Assembly (NCBI RefSeq): GCF_023921125.1
Contig: NZ_CP099467.1
Location: forward strand, 186,001 to 250,000
Direction: 5' to 3'
DNA length: 64,000 bases
Source of the DNA: Arthrobacter caoxuetaonis
GTDB lineage: Bacteria > Actinomycetota > Actinomycetes > Actinomycetales > Micrococcaceae
A model generated the notes under the pieces. The model ran no database searches. It was not told the origin of the DNA and saw only the letters and a program-made list of their open reading frames with translations. Position numbers and translations under genes: made by a program. Shown in pieces: positions 14,884-22,105 of this stretch (position 1 is the first letter of the stretch; every line of letters starts with the position of its first letter).

Positions 14884-15186
14884 CTAGTAGCCTGCCCTGT
14901 CCCAGTCGTAGGTCTTGCCCAGAAGCCTGTCCGCTTCGTCCAGATGGTTGCGGATGTCCTGGGCGACGCTTGAAACAGCGCTGTGCTTTTCCTGGACGGC
15001 GTGGATCCTCTCCCGTGCCGCCTGGACGGCTGCGATCCGACCCTCTGTGGAGCCGGCCTGCTCGATCTCCTCGGGAAGGTTCCTGATGACGTCGGTGGCG
15101 TCCGTGCGCATGGCGGAAACAGGCAATCCTCCTTGCTCATCGCTCAGGAGATCGAAACGCAGATCGGCAAGGGCGTTCGCTGTCAT
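14884..15186 (-). CDS. hypothetical protein, 100 aa
   Basis: All-helical, acidic protein with a likely coiled coil in the middle (GRIAAVQAARERIHAVQEKH). Family not recognised. It overlaps the upstream gene by four bases (ATGA at 15183-15186), so it is the second gene of a small operon behind the variant class 1 element at 15504-15515. Confidence 0.6.
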   Translation of the reverse strand: MTANALADLRFDLLSDEQGGLPVSAMRTDATDVIRNLPEEIEQAGSTEGRIAAVQAARERIHAVQEKHSAVSSVAQDIRNHLDEADRLLGKTYDWDRAGY

Positions 15187-15498
15187 GGCCGCGCGAGCTT
15201 CTTCGGGGGAGCAGGCTCATTACCCCTGGCCCGGTATTCGTCGGCCAGGTTCATCTGCCGCGCGGTTTCTTCCATCGCCTCGATTGCCATGGCGGCGTTT
15301 ACGGCCTTCTCCGGATCGCTGTAGACCTTCCCGGCCTCGTAGATCAGTTCCTGGGTGCGGTCACTGCCGGCCGGCGCCAGTGTCACGGATTCGGGTTCGG
15401 GCTTCGATTCCGCGGCGAACTGGCCGCCGGTGGGTACCCCCCTGGGGCTGCCGTCTGCGGGGGTTGCCGGTCGCGCTCTTGCGCTGGAAGATGTTCAT
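15183..15498 (-). CDS. GGQF-type small protein, apparently frameshifted
   Basis: The ATG at 15498 (MNIFQRKSATGNP) follows a variant class 1 element by eight bases, but the frame is lost after the run of five G/C at 15459-15463. With four in that run the reading continues as PADGSPRGVPTGGQFAAES and joins the helical C-terminal part seen from 15386 to 15183. That restores an N-terminal GVPTGGQF...EP segment seen in several proteins of this window. Either the run is a sequencing error or the gene is broken; a GTG start at 15386 would give only 67 residues. Confidence 0.55.
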
Positions 15499-15503
15499 GC
15501 TTT

Positions 15504-15515
15504 CCTGTGTGCGGC
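15504..15515 (-). promoter_or_regulatory. class 1 promoter-like element, variant
   Basis: GCCGCACACAGG, five bases before the ATG at 15498. Confidence 0.5.
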
Positions 15516-15538
15516 CCGCACCGGAATACGCAACGGCG

Positions 15539-15994
15539 TCAGCGTCTTCTCAGGCCGGTGTCGATGCCGTAGCCGCCGCGGCCCTGAGGAAGATCCTTGG
15601 GCGGTATGAGTCCGACGGAGCGGGCCCATTTCTTCAGGGCTCCCATGGTGTAATTGCGGGTCCAGAAGAAGTACCAGTCCGGGACGCCGGGGCTGCGGTG
15701 CGGGTTCAGGTGCCCGTTGGCGATGAAGGCGGCCTTGTCATCGAACCGGACCAGGGTTTCCTCCAGCCGGGGCGCGCGGGGGCAGATGACGGCGGCGCCG
15801 GCCCATTCGGGGTAGTTCTCCAGGGTGAAGAACGCGTGCAGCCGCACCAGCTCCTGGTCCTGGCAGTCCTCGTACACGGCGGTCCTGCCCTCCCAGTGCC
15901 ACCTGTCCGGGTAGAGGTGTCCGTCGCGGAAGACGGAATTGCCAACCGCTTCCCAGGCCTCGTCAGGGATGGTGCGGGTTCTCGTACTGGCCAA
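15539..15994 (-). CDS. hypothetical protein, 151 aa
   Basis: Trp- and Tyr-rich soluble protein (DRWHWEGRTAVYEDC, VPDWYFFWTRNYTMGALKKW). Not recognised. The TTG at 15994 was chosen for its AAGGAAG ribosome binding site; a longer frame to 16150 has no such site and an unlike composition. It is followed at 15504-15515 by the element for the next gene. Confidence 0.6.
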   Translation of the reverse strand: MASTRTRTIPDEAWEAVGNSVFRDGHLYPDRWHWEGRTAVYEDCQDQELVRLHAFFTLENYPEWAGAAVICPRAPRLEETLVRFDDKAAFIANGHLNPHRSPGVPDWYFFWTRNYTMGALKKWARSVGLIPPKDLPQGRGGYGIDTGLRRR

Positions 15995-16106
15995 TGGGCT
16001 TCCTTTCGGGCGCGGGGTGGATCCCCGTAATGAAGTCGAGGCAGGAGCCTCTTGGGTAAACGAAGGGCCCGCCCCCATCAGGACGGACCCCTCGGCCAGA
16101 GCGCTG

Positions 16107-17168
16107 CTACTTGTCGATCTCCACTGCGGAGAACGTGCGTGCCGGCGCATGGTTCATGCTGGACCGTGCAGTCTTCTCTGCGTTGGCGGCCGAGGCGGAG
16201 AAGCCCCAGGCGGACCAGGTGCCGGCGTTGTAGGTGCCGTTGTCGATCTCTTCCACCGTTGACATAGCCTTGTCGACGTACCCCTGCACGGTGTTACGTC
16301 GTTCCTTCAGTGCCGCCTTCATGGCCGGGAAGATCTTCTCAATGCGGTCCGGGTGGTATTTGCCGTCCTCGTCGTAGGCGCCCTGGGTTTCCTGCTTCGA
16401 GTTGCCCCGCAGCGTCTTCAGCAGGCGTTTGCCGTCCGTGGAGTAGGCGCGGTACTCGTGGTTGTAGTAGACAGGTTCGCCCTGATGGTTCACGTCCGGG
16501 TCGCCGGTGGTCTTGACCCGCTGCACTGACCGGATCTTCAGCGGCTCGGCCAGAGCGGCGTCAATGTCATCGACTTCCTTCCGGTGCTCATCGGCCTCGA
16601 CGAGCGCCAGTTTCCGCACGACGTCGGTGTTCTCCGGAGAGGCGATGATGGCATGCGTGTAGTTATTGCTCTTCGACGTCCTGTCCACAACCACCCCGTC
16701 CGGCAGCGTCACGAAGACGGTGCGGCCCTTGGACGTGATCTTCGGGGAGGTTGGAGAGACGGCATCGGGCTCCCACCGCCGGGCCTCGGCCAGGCCGACC
16801 GGGGTATGGATGTAGCCGACGCCGGCTTCGCGGAGGTGCTTCACGATGTACTCACGGTCATCCTCGCCCAGCTGGTAGCCGCGGGTGTCCCAGGCTCGGG
16901 CGACGACGTAGCCTCCATCGGCCTTGTCCAGGGTGAAGCTGGCCGCCCCGGGCAGGCCCTCATGGATGTTCCGGGCTGCAGCCGAGAGCCGGGCCTGGTT
17001 GGCCAGCCCGCGGCCTTCAGTCGAGCCGGGCTGGGCGTCGGCGAATTCGTGGAGGCGGGTGATGGTGTCATCACCGGCGGCGCCAAGCGCTACGGGTGCC
17101 TCACCGTGGGTCTTGAAGCTGTACTGGCCGCCGGCCTCACGCGGCTGGGGCGCGGTGGTGGTGCTCAT
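16107..17168 (-). CDS. hypothetical protein with N-terminal GGQY segment, 353 aa
   Basis: Residues about 10-30 read REAGGQYSFKTHGEAPVAL, a divergent copy of the GGQF...H.E..V.L segment shared by other proteins here. The middle region (VVARAWDTRGYQLGEDDREYIVKHL, VFVTLPDGVVVDRTSKS) looks like a folded alpha/beta domain; the C-terminus is helical. It overlaps the gene at 17165 by four bases and is probably co-expressed with it. No known family was identified. Confidence 0.65.
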   Translation of the reverse strand: MSTTTAPQPREAGGQYSFKTHGEAPVALGAAGDDTITRLHEFADAQPGSTEGRGLANQARLSAAARNIHEGLPGAASFTLDKADGGYVVARAWDTRGYQLGEDDREYIVKHLREAGVGYIHTPVGLAEARRWEPDAVSPTSPKITSKGRTVFVTLPDGVVVDRTSKSNNYTHAIIASPENTDVVRKLALVEADEHRKEVDDIDAALAEPLKIRSVQRVKTTGDPDVNHQGEPVYYNHEYRAYSTDGKRLLKTLRGNSKQETQGAYDEDGKYHPDRIEKIFPAMKAALKERRNTVQGYVDKAMSTVEEIDNGTYNAGTWSAWGFSASAANAEKTARSSMNHAPARTFSAVEIDK

Positions 17169-17833
17169 GATTCCCGGTCCTGTTCGAAGTAGTTCTCAGA
17201 TCGTTCGATGGCGTCGTCGAAGCTGATGCCGTGCTTGCGGGCGTAGTGGCGCATGTCAGTGAGCATGTCGGCTACACGGGTCTGCGGGTCGGTTGCTTCC
17301 AGCGCGGCTGCGTTCATGGCCACGAGGGCGCGGCGGGCACCTTTCTCGGACTCGTTTTCACGGTCCAGATCCGGGTTGAAGTCCTCCGGAATCCACTGGC
17401 TCATTCCCTCGACGTTGATGCCGCCGTACAGGAACCTGTGCTCGTAGGAGACCTGCGCGTGCCTCAGCGCATCCTGGGCTGCCACCCTCTTATGCGGGCT
17501 GAGGGCCTTCCCGTCGGCATCCTCTACTTCGACGACGGTGGCGCCGCCGAGCGGGTCCTTGGAGCTGAGGAAGACCCTGGCGATCTCCGGGTCGCTGTCC
17601 CGGATGGCCCGGGCCGCAATCGAGACGCGCGCCTTGTTGGCGGCACGCTTCGCTGCGAGTGCGGCTTCGTGCTTCTCCTCGGCGTAGCCGGCCAGACGCG
17701 AGCTGAGCATGTCCATGTTTCCGGTGAGCTTCGCTGCCGGCTCACGGTGAAGGTGCTCTTTGAACCGCCCGATGGGGTCCCGGATGATGACCTGCGGGCT
17801 TGATCCGGCAGTATTGGTGCCGCCGGTGCTCAC
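17165..17833 (-). CDS. hypothetical protein with N-terminal DPIGRF segment, 222 aa
   Basis: The N-terminal RDPIGRFKEHLHREPAAKL is another version of the shared G-x-F...H.E segment. A long helical region rich in Ala and Arg follows (AKRAANKARVSIAARAIRDS), then an acidic helical C-terminus. The organisation (segment, then helical repeat, then a domain mentioning LYGGINVEG) parallels the next gene and suggests divergent paralogues. Overlaps at both ends place it in the middle of a three-gene operon. Confidence 0.6.
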   Translation of the reverse strand: MSTGGTNTAGSSPQVIIRDPIGRFKEHLHREPAAKLTGNMDMLSSRLAGYAEEKHEAALAAKRAANKARVSIAARAIRDSDPEIARVFLSSKDPLGGATVVEVEDADGKALSPHKRVAAQDALRHAQVSYEHRFLYGGINVEGMSQWIPEDFNPDLDRENESEKGARRALVAMNAAALEATDPQTRVADMLTDMRHYARKHGISFDDAIERSENYFEQDRES

Positions 17834-18021
17834 TTCAGTCCTGCCCGGTGTGCGTGGTTCAGCTCGAAAGCCTGATCCATCATGGTGCGGAAGTCAGCGT
17901 CGTTGGCGTCCGAGTAGGAGGTGATTGCCGGGATCGAATCGACCACCAGCTCGTCGCTTTCCGGGGCCGGCAGGGGTGCGGTTCCCTGACGCTGCAGGGT
18001 ATGTACGGAACTGTTCATCAT
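17830..18021 (-). CDS. small hypothetical protein, 63 aa
   Basis: Acidic helical peptide starting MMNSSVHTLQ. The start at 18021 follows the variant class 1 element at 18027-18038 by five bases. It overlaps the gene at 17165-17833 by four bases and is the first gene of that operon. A second in-frame ATG at 18018 is equally possible. Confidence 0.55.
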   Translation of the reverse strand: MMNSSVHTLQRQGTAPLPAPESDELVVDSIPAITSYSDANDADFRTMMDQAFELNHAHRAGLK

Positions 18022-18026
18022 GACTG

Positions 18027-18038
18027 ACTGTGTGCGGC
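18027..18038 (-). promoter_or_regulatory. class 1 promoter-like element, variant
   Basis: GCCGCACACAGT five bases before the ATG at 18021; it is divergent with the element at 18081. Confidence 0.5.
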
Positions 18039-18080
18039 TGGGCACCGGAGGAGCAGCCTGCGGACAGCTCCCGGGGATGT

Positions 18081-18094
18081 GCCGCACACATAGG
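18081..18094 (+). promoter_or_regulatory. class 1 promoter-like element
   Basis: GCCGCACACATAGG, four bases before the ATG at 18099. If transcription starts near the ATG, the mRNA is leaderless. Confidence 0.65.
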
Positions 18095-18098
18095 AACC

Positions 18099-18491
18099 AT
18101 GAAGACCACCGACACCGCCCTGGCCAATGCCCTGGATGCCATCCGCTCCGACCCGGCCCTCATGATGGCCATGTCCCTGAACACGCTGAAGGAGGAGGAT
18201 GGCTTCCGTGAGCTTGGCGGCAATATTGCCCTGAGGTACGTGAGGGGCGCCTACAACCCCACCGGCGATGAGCTGCGCCTGGCCGAAGCAGACCGGATCA
18301 TCCGCGGTGAAGAACCCGCTGTGTACGGCATGACGTTCAACAACATGATCGTCAACCTTGACGGCGCAGGGGTCGACACTGGCACTGAATTCCCGTCCGA
18401 CGCTGCACGCCGGATCATCCTCGGAATCATTGAGCGTGACAGCTCACTCTCCGCCGAGGTCCGCGAGCTGCGCCCGTATCCCCCGTTCTAG
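18099..18491 (+). CDS. hypothetical protein, 130 aa (paralogue of next gene)
   Basis: Helical acidic protein: AIRSDPALMMAMSLNTL, a central VRGAY, then EADRIIRGEEPAVYGMTFNNMI. The next gene shares DPAL.(L/M)A.SL, AADRIVRGE and G.SF.NL.HN, so the two are tandem paralogues. No known family was recognised. The ATG follows the class 1 core by four bases, with GGAACC as the only purine-rich stretch. Confidence 0.65.
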   Translation: MKTTDTALANALDAIRSDPALMMAMSLNTLKEEDGFRELGGNIALRYVRGAYNPTGDELRLAEADRIIRGEEPAVYGMTFNNMIVNLDGAGVDTGTEFPSDAARRIILGIIERDSSLSAEVRELRPYPPF

Positions 18492-18515
18492 TGAGCGGGC
18501 AGCGCTTCGGGGCGT

Positions 18516-18529
18516 GCCGCACACATAGG
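18516..18529 (+). promoter_or_regulatory. class 1 promoter-like element
   Basis: GCCGCACACATAGG four bases before the ATG at 18534. Confidence 0.65.
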
Positions 18530-18533
18530 GAAC

Positions 18534-18893
18534 ATGCCTATGAGCCGAGAATCCATTGACCGGTACGTTGAGTCGATCCGCACCAGCATGGACGCAGACC
18601 CTGCCCTGAACCTGGCCCTTTCCCTGGGCCGCGCCGAATCGGACCGGGACCCGAGGATCAACACGGTCCGCGCGTATGTCCGCCATCTGGAAGAACCACA
18701 GGGGGACGCCGCGCTCCTCGCAGCGGCCGACCGCATTGTCCGCGGTGAGGTGCCGGCACTGAACGGAACATCCTTCTCGAACCTGATGCACAACATCCAC
18801 GACGTTGACGGTGTCAGGGCCCTGGACCTCTCAGGCGCCCGTGCCCTGGACGTCATCGACCGCATCTGGAAGCTGATGCCGGATCCTTCCTAG
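18534..18893 (+). CDS. hypothetical protein, 119 aa (paralogue of previous gene)
   Basis: Shares with its upstream neighbour the lines MDADPALNLALSLGRA, AAADRIVRGEVPALNGTSFSNLMHN and a C-terminal helix. Each copy has its own class 1 element close to its ATG, so the duplicated unit seems to include the promoter. A second ATG two codons in (18540) is possible. Function unknown. Confidence 0.65.
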   Translation: MPMSRESIDRYVESIRTSMDADPALNLALSLGRAESDRDPRINTVRAYVRHLEEPQGDAALLAAADRIVRGEVPALNGTSFSNLMHNIHDVDGVRALDLSGARALDVIDRIWKLMPDPS

Positions 18894-19534
18894 CTGCTGC
18901 GGCCCAGCCCGGGCAGGCCCCCTGAGACAACACTGTTAACCGGGACGGCGCGGTACCCGTACTTGGTGCTCTCCCCGTACTTCGTCCTGTCTTTGAAGAT
19001 CCAGGCAGGGGCCACCCACTGGATGGTCGACTTGTACTGGATCAGTTCCACCGCGGAGGCACTGTCGGCGTTTTGGAGCTCTGCCTCGATGTCAGCCAGA
19101 AGCGTCCGGGCAAGGTCCCAGAACTGCCGTCCTTCAGGCCTGGCGAGAAGCAGCAGCTCAGTGCGTTCCCGGCAGCTGAGGAGGATTTCCTCGGGTGTTC
19201 CGGCCAGGGCACGGCTTCCCTGGATCCGATGGACTGTCTCGGCGCTCAATGGCACGAACCGGTCCGCCCAGGCGCGCAGGAACTGAAGCGCGCGGAAGTT
19301 GACGGTGAGGCGGGCGACCAGTTCATCCCGGTCGATCTTGTCGAGCTGGCTGGTGCCCTTTGCACGGGAGCGCAGCTGGGAGACCTTCTGCATGTCCCTG
19401 ATGACGTCCCGTACGGGCACGGACCGGGTCCTGCGGAGCTCTTCCAGGATTCGGCGGAGGGAGTTGGCGCAGGCTTGAACCTGTCCGTCCAGCGGAACCC
19501 AGGTGGCGTCGTAGGCATCCCAGTCTCGTGTCAT
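18890..19534 (-). CDS. hypothetical protein, 214 aa
   Basis: Helical protein with an N-terminal amphipathic region (ANSLRRILEELRRTRSVPVRDVIRDMQK) and a C-terminal part WVAPAWIFKDRTKYGESTKYGYRAVPV. No family recognised. It is convergent with, and overlaps by four bases, the gene ending at 18893. It follows the DUF2958 gene by nine bases and is probably co-transcribed from the element at 20154. Confidence 0.6.
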   Translation of the reverse strand: MTRDWDAYDATWVPLDGQVQACANSLRRILEELRRTRSVPVRDVIRDMQKVSQLRSRAKGTSQLDKIDRDELVARLTVNFRALQFLRAWADRFVPLSAETVHRIQGSRALAGTPEEILLSCRERTELLLLARPEGRQFWDLARTLLADIEAELQNADSASAVELIQYKSTIQWVAPAWIFKDRTKYGESTKYGYRAVPVNSVVSGGLPGLGRSS

Positions 19535-19543
19535 CCGGACATC

Positions 19544-19900
19544 CTAGCGGCCCCGGGGGTCCACCTCTCCGAATGGCTTTGGCGTCCAGTTCCGGTCCCG
19601 TTCGATGATGGAGCCAAACGGTGTTACCGCGCCTTCAAGGGCCATAACGTCGATGTATCCCATCTCGGCCATCTCGGTGTCTCCGTTCAGGACAACGAAT
19701 CCGAAGGCCTCCCCAGTCAGCTTGTCCGTCTCAAAAATCATCCATTCTGACTCACCCAGGGAGTACCGGGCGTAGACGAGCTTCTCTTCCGCGGGCACTT
19801 CTTCGGTGCCGTAAAGGTCCGGAGCGTCAGACAGCTCGGGACCGTAGAACGGGTAGCCACGGCGGTCGCGGTTGATTTCGGGGAATGTCGGGTAGGCCAT
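19544..19900 (-). CDS. DUF2958 family protein, 118 aa
   Basis: Matches the DUF2958 pattern: PAEEKLVYARYSLGESEWMIFE, GFVVLNGDTEMAEMGYIDVMALE and IERDRNWTPKPFGEV near the end. The family is widespread on plasmids and phages with no proven activity. The ATG at 19900 has AGAGGAG seven bases upstream. Longer frames run into the tRNA-like element at 19954-20025 and are rejected. It lies on the transcript that begins at 20154. Confidence 0.8.
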   Translation of the reverse strand: MAYPTFPEINRDRRGYPFYGPELSDAPDLYGTEEVPAEEKLVYARYSLGESEWMIFETDKLTGEAFGFVVLNGDTEMAEMGYIDVMALEGAVTPFGSIIERDRNWTPKPFGEVDPRGR

Positions 19901-19953
19901 TGTTGCTCCTCTTCTGTGCCGGACTCTGCTGGCCCGGTCGGGTGCTGCTGAGA

Positions 19954-20025
19954 GGGGTGTGCAGGTTTCGAACCTGCGTCTCCGACGCGAAGGGCCGGCG
20001 TATTCCACCATCGCGGGCTCGCCCC
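19954..20025 (-). tRNA. tRNA-like element, Glu(TTC)-like
   Basis: A 72-nt unit with a canonical T-arm (GCAGG-TTCGAAA-CCTGC) and a 5-bp anticodon-like stem (CCGGC/GTCGG) whose loop CCTTCGC would give anticodon TTC. Position 33 is C, not the universal T; the acceptor pairs only at five of seven positions; the D-arm is short; and no CCA is encoded. It could be a decayed tRNA-Glu or a mimic. It lies between the class 1 element at 20154 and the DUF2958 gene. Confidence 0.45.
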
Positions 20026-20153
20026 GTGCATCAAGCTGCCCGTCGATGGACAGCAGGTCAGCCACCGCCTCCCCGGCCCCACGCCGTCATGCACGGGATC
20101 CCGCTGATACGAACACCCCAGGGACCCGCCCGGCATTCCGGTGGTCCACATCC

Positions 20154-20183
20154 CCTATGTGTGCGGCATGAAGGCGATCTCTC
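20154..20183 (-). promoter_or_regulatory. class 1 promoter-like element
   Basis: CACACATAGG with GAGAG exactly 15 nt upstream. It drives the tRNA-like unit and probably the DUF2958 and 18890 genes. The stretch 20026-20153 holds further hairpins but no gene. Confidence 0.7.
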
Positions 20184-20527
20184 TACACAGTGTCCGCACC
20201 GTTGGCTGCCTCCAGGAGGGCGTCAGCATGGCAGGGCTGATCAAGGGGGCACCAGCAGGCAAGGTTCTTGCCTCGGAGGTCGGCGACGACCTTCGCCCGG
20301 ATGCCGGGCTGTTCGAGGAGGGTCCGGAACATGCCAAGGGCTTCCTCCTCGTCTGCCGGGCGGAAGAACACCCGGGTGTCGTCGCTGCCGCGGAGCACAC
20401 CCAGTTCTCCGGCTTTGAACGGGGTGGCCCAGCTGCTGGCCTTTCCGACCAGCATCGTGTTTTCAGGCAGGGCTGCACCTACCCTGTGCCGGATCCTGCG
20501 CGGGGCGCCGGTCATTGGTTCTGCCAT
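20183..20527 (-). CDS. DUF4326 family protein, 114 aa
   Basis: The C-terminal DLRGKNLACWCPLDQPCHADALLEAA is the signature of DUF4326, a small family common in phages and plasmids; the Cys-x-Cys...Cys-His line suggests metal binding. The N-terminal half shows SSWATPFKAGELGV and an FRxxL helix, as in relatives. Start ATG at 20527 with GGAAGCAG upstream; longer frames read through the class 1 element at 20577. Biochemical role unknown. Confidence 0.82.
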   Translation of the reverse strand: MAEPMTGAPRRIRHRVGAALPENTMLVGKASSWATPFKAGELGVLRGSDDTRVFFRPADEEEALGMFRTLLEQPGIRAKVVADLRGKNLACWCPLDQPCHADALLEAANGADTV

Positions 20528-20576
20528 GGTTCTGCTGCTTCCGTTGATGCCGCCGGCCGTGTGCCTGGCTGCACCC

Positions 20577-20590
20577 CCTATGTGTGCGGA
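20577..20590 (-). promoter_or_regulatory. class 1 promoter-like element
   Basis: TCCGCACACATAGG 50 bases before the DUF4326 start. Confidence 0.6.
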
Positions 20591-20728
20591 CCATGGCCGG
20601 GATCTGCGCAGCCTGCCTGCGGGACGCAACAGTCCAGCACGGGCCATAGGCCAGTCCCCGCGCCGTGCTAATCTCCGAATGGATATTGAAGTTACCCGGC
20701 AGTAGGCCGGACCTTAATGGGGGAACAA

Positions 20729-21295
20729 ATGAACAAGAAAATGGCTATCCCGGCAGCTGCAGCGGCGCTTACCCTCCTGCTCAGCGGATGCGGCGGAGCG
20801 TCAGCGGATGAACCTGCCGCCACAACGCCCAGCACCAGCCAGACCGTTGAAGCACCGAAGGAGACCACGGCCCCTGCCGCCGAGGCATCCTTCGTCGACG
20901 GCGTCCTGACCACCCGCGATGTAAAGATCGCCATCACCGATCACCGGATCATCCAGGTCGGTGAGCCAGGCAATGAGTACGGCTCGAAGCCCGTGCTGGC
21001 CTTCTGGTACGACATCACCAATGTTGCCAGTGAGAGCCCCGTCACGTCCTCGAACTGGATCTTCCTGTTCCAGGCGATCCAGGACAACGATCCGAACGCC
21101 GTCAACAAGCTTGATGTCGGGATGCTCCCGGATGATGCCTTCCTGGAGTCCCAGATGCAGGAAATCAAGGTCGGCGGCACGATCCAGAGCGCCATCTCCT
21201 ACGAACTCGATGACCTGACGACCCCCGTTGATCTCATCGCCTCCGAAAACCTCGGCATGACCGAGATCGGCAAGATCACGTACAACCTGCAGTAG
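20729..21295 (+). CDS. DUF5067-type lipoprotein, 188 aa
   Basis: Signal peptide with lipobox LLSGC (Cys at about residue 19), then a Pro/Thr/Ala-rich linker and a beta-sandwich domain (FVDGVLTTRDVKIAITDHRIIQ, KPVLAFWYDITNVASESPV) of the DUF5067 type. It should be anchored to the outer face of the membrane. Start 20729 is preferred over 20717 because it gives a normal signal peptide and GGGGGAAC lies upstream. No class 1 element is evident, so its promoter may be of host type. Confidence 0.75.
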   Translation: MNKKMAIPAAAAALTLLLSGCGGASADEPAATTPSTSQTVEAPKETTAPAAEASFVDGVLTTRDVKIAITDHRIIQVGEPGNEYGSKPVLAFWYDITNVASESPVTSSNWIFLFQAIQDNDPNAVNKLDVGMLPDDAFLESQMQEIKVGGTIQSAISYELDDLTTPVDLIASENLGMTEIGKITYNLQ

Positions 21296-21322
21296 CAGTC
21301 GCTAAGCCGTCGGCCGGAGCTG

Positions 21323-22105
21323 TTACGCCCTGGCCGGCGGCTTTCGTGCTTTCTTCTTCCGGCGCCGGCGGTTACCCTGGCCTGCGAAGGGCGGGCGCGG
21401 TGCCCCTAAGCGCTCTCCGGTCCAGTAACGACCACCGATGAGGGCGCCCGCCATGAGGCCGAACCCGGCGATAATGGGAGCTGGACCGTAGCCGTACAGG
21501 CCCGCGACAATCATGGCGGGAAGCAGCGCGAAGAACAGGGCGAAGAGCGTAAGCGACCGAACCTGCATGGTCTTTCCGAACCGGAAGAGCACCCACCCGC
21601 CGGCAAAGCCGATCAGGGTCGACCAGGCGATCGTTCCCGGAGCTGCTCCGTCGCCGAGGAACACCAGAGGGAAGCACAGCAGCGCTGCAGCGCAGAGAGC
21701 GTTGATGAGCGCTACCTTCCAGCCCCCGGGGTATCCGCCGTCGGCGTCGCGCACCCTTTTCACCTTCACCCGGGTTCCGGCGTCCTTGCCCGTCCATTTG
21801 CTCACGGCTCCGGAAAGCCCGGCGGAGAATCCCATCATCATCGGTCCGGCAGCAGGAACACCCAGGTCACTCTGAAGGCCGGCCAGCACGATGAACATGA
21901 GGCTGAAGGCGCAGTACATGGCGTAGGAGGCCCGGCCCGAACGGGACACCACCCGGGTAAGAAGGGCTCCGTACAGGGCGCCGACCCCGAAGAAGAGAGC
22001 TGCGGCTGAGAACTTGCCTCCGAAGACAAGGACGGTGACGGACGCCGCGAAGAGGATCGTCAGCGCGCTGAAGTATCTCGGGTCCGAGTCCCATTTCCTG
22101 CTCAT
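21323..22105 (-). CDS. membrane protein, 260 aa
   Basis: About seven hydrophobic segments (FSALTILFAASVTVLVFGG, ALFFGVGALYGALLT, MYCAFSLMFIVLAGL, VALINALCAAALLCFPLVFL and others) and a very basic C-terminal tail (RRRRKKKARKP). No family recognised. It overlaps the APC permease gene by four bases, so it belongs to the Gsp-synthase-like/permease operon and may assist transport. Confidence 0.65.
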   Translation of the reverse strand: MSRKWDSDPRYFSALTILFAASVTVLVFGGKFSAAALFFGVGALYGALLTRVVSRSGRASYAMYCAFSLMFIVLAGLQSDLGVPAAGPMMMGFSAGLSGAVSKWTGKDAGTRVKVKRVRDADGGYPGGWKVALINALCAAALLCFPLVFLGDGAAPGTIAWSTLIGFAGGWVLFRFGKTMQVRSLTLFALFFALLPAMIVAGLYGYGPAPIIAGFGLMAGALIGGRYWTGERLGAPRPPFAGQGNRRRRKKKARKPPARA

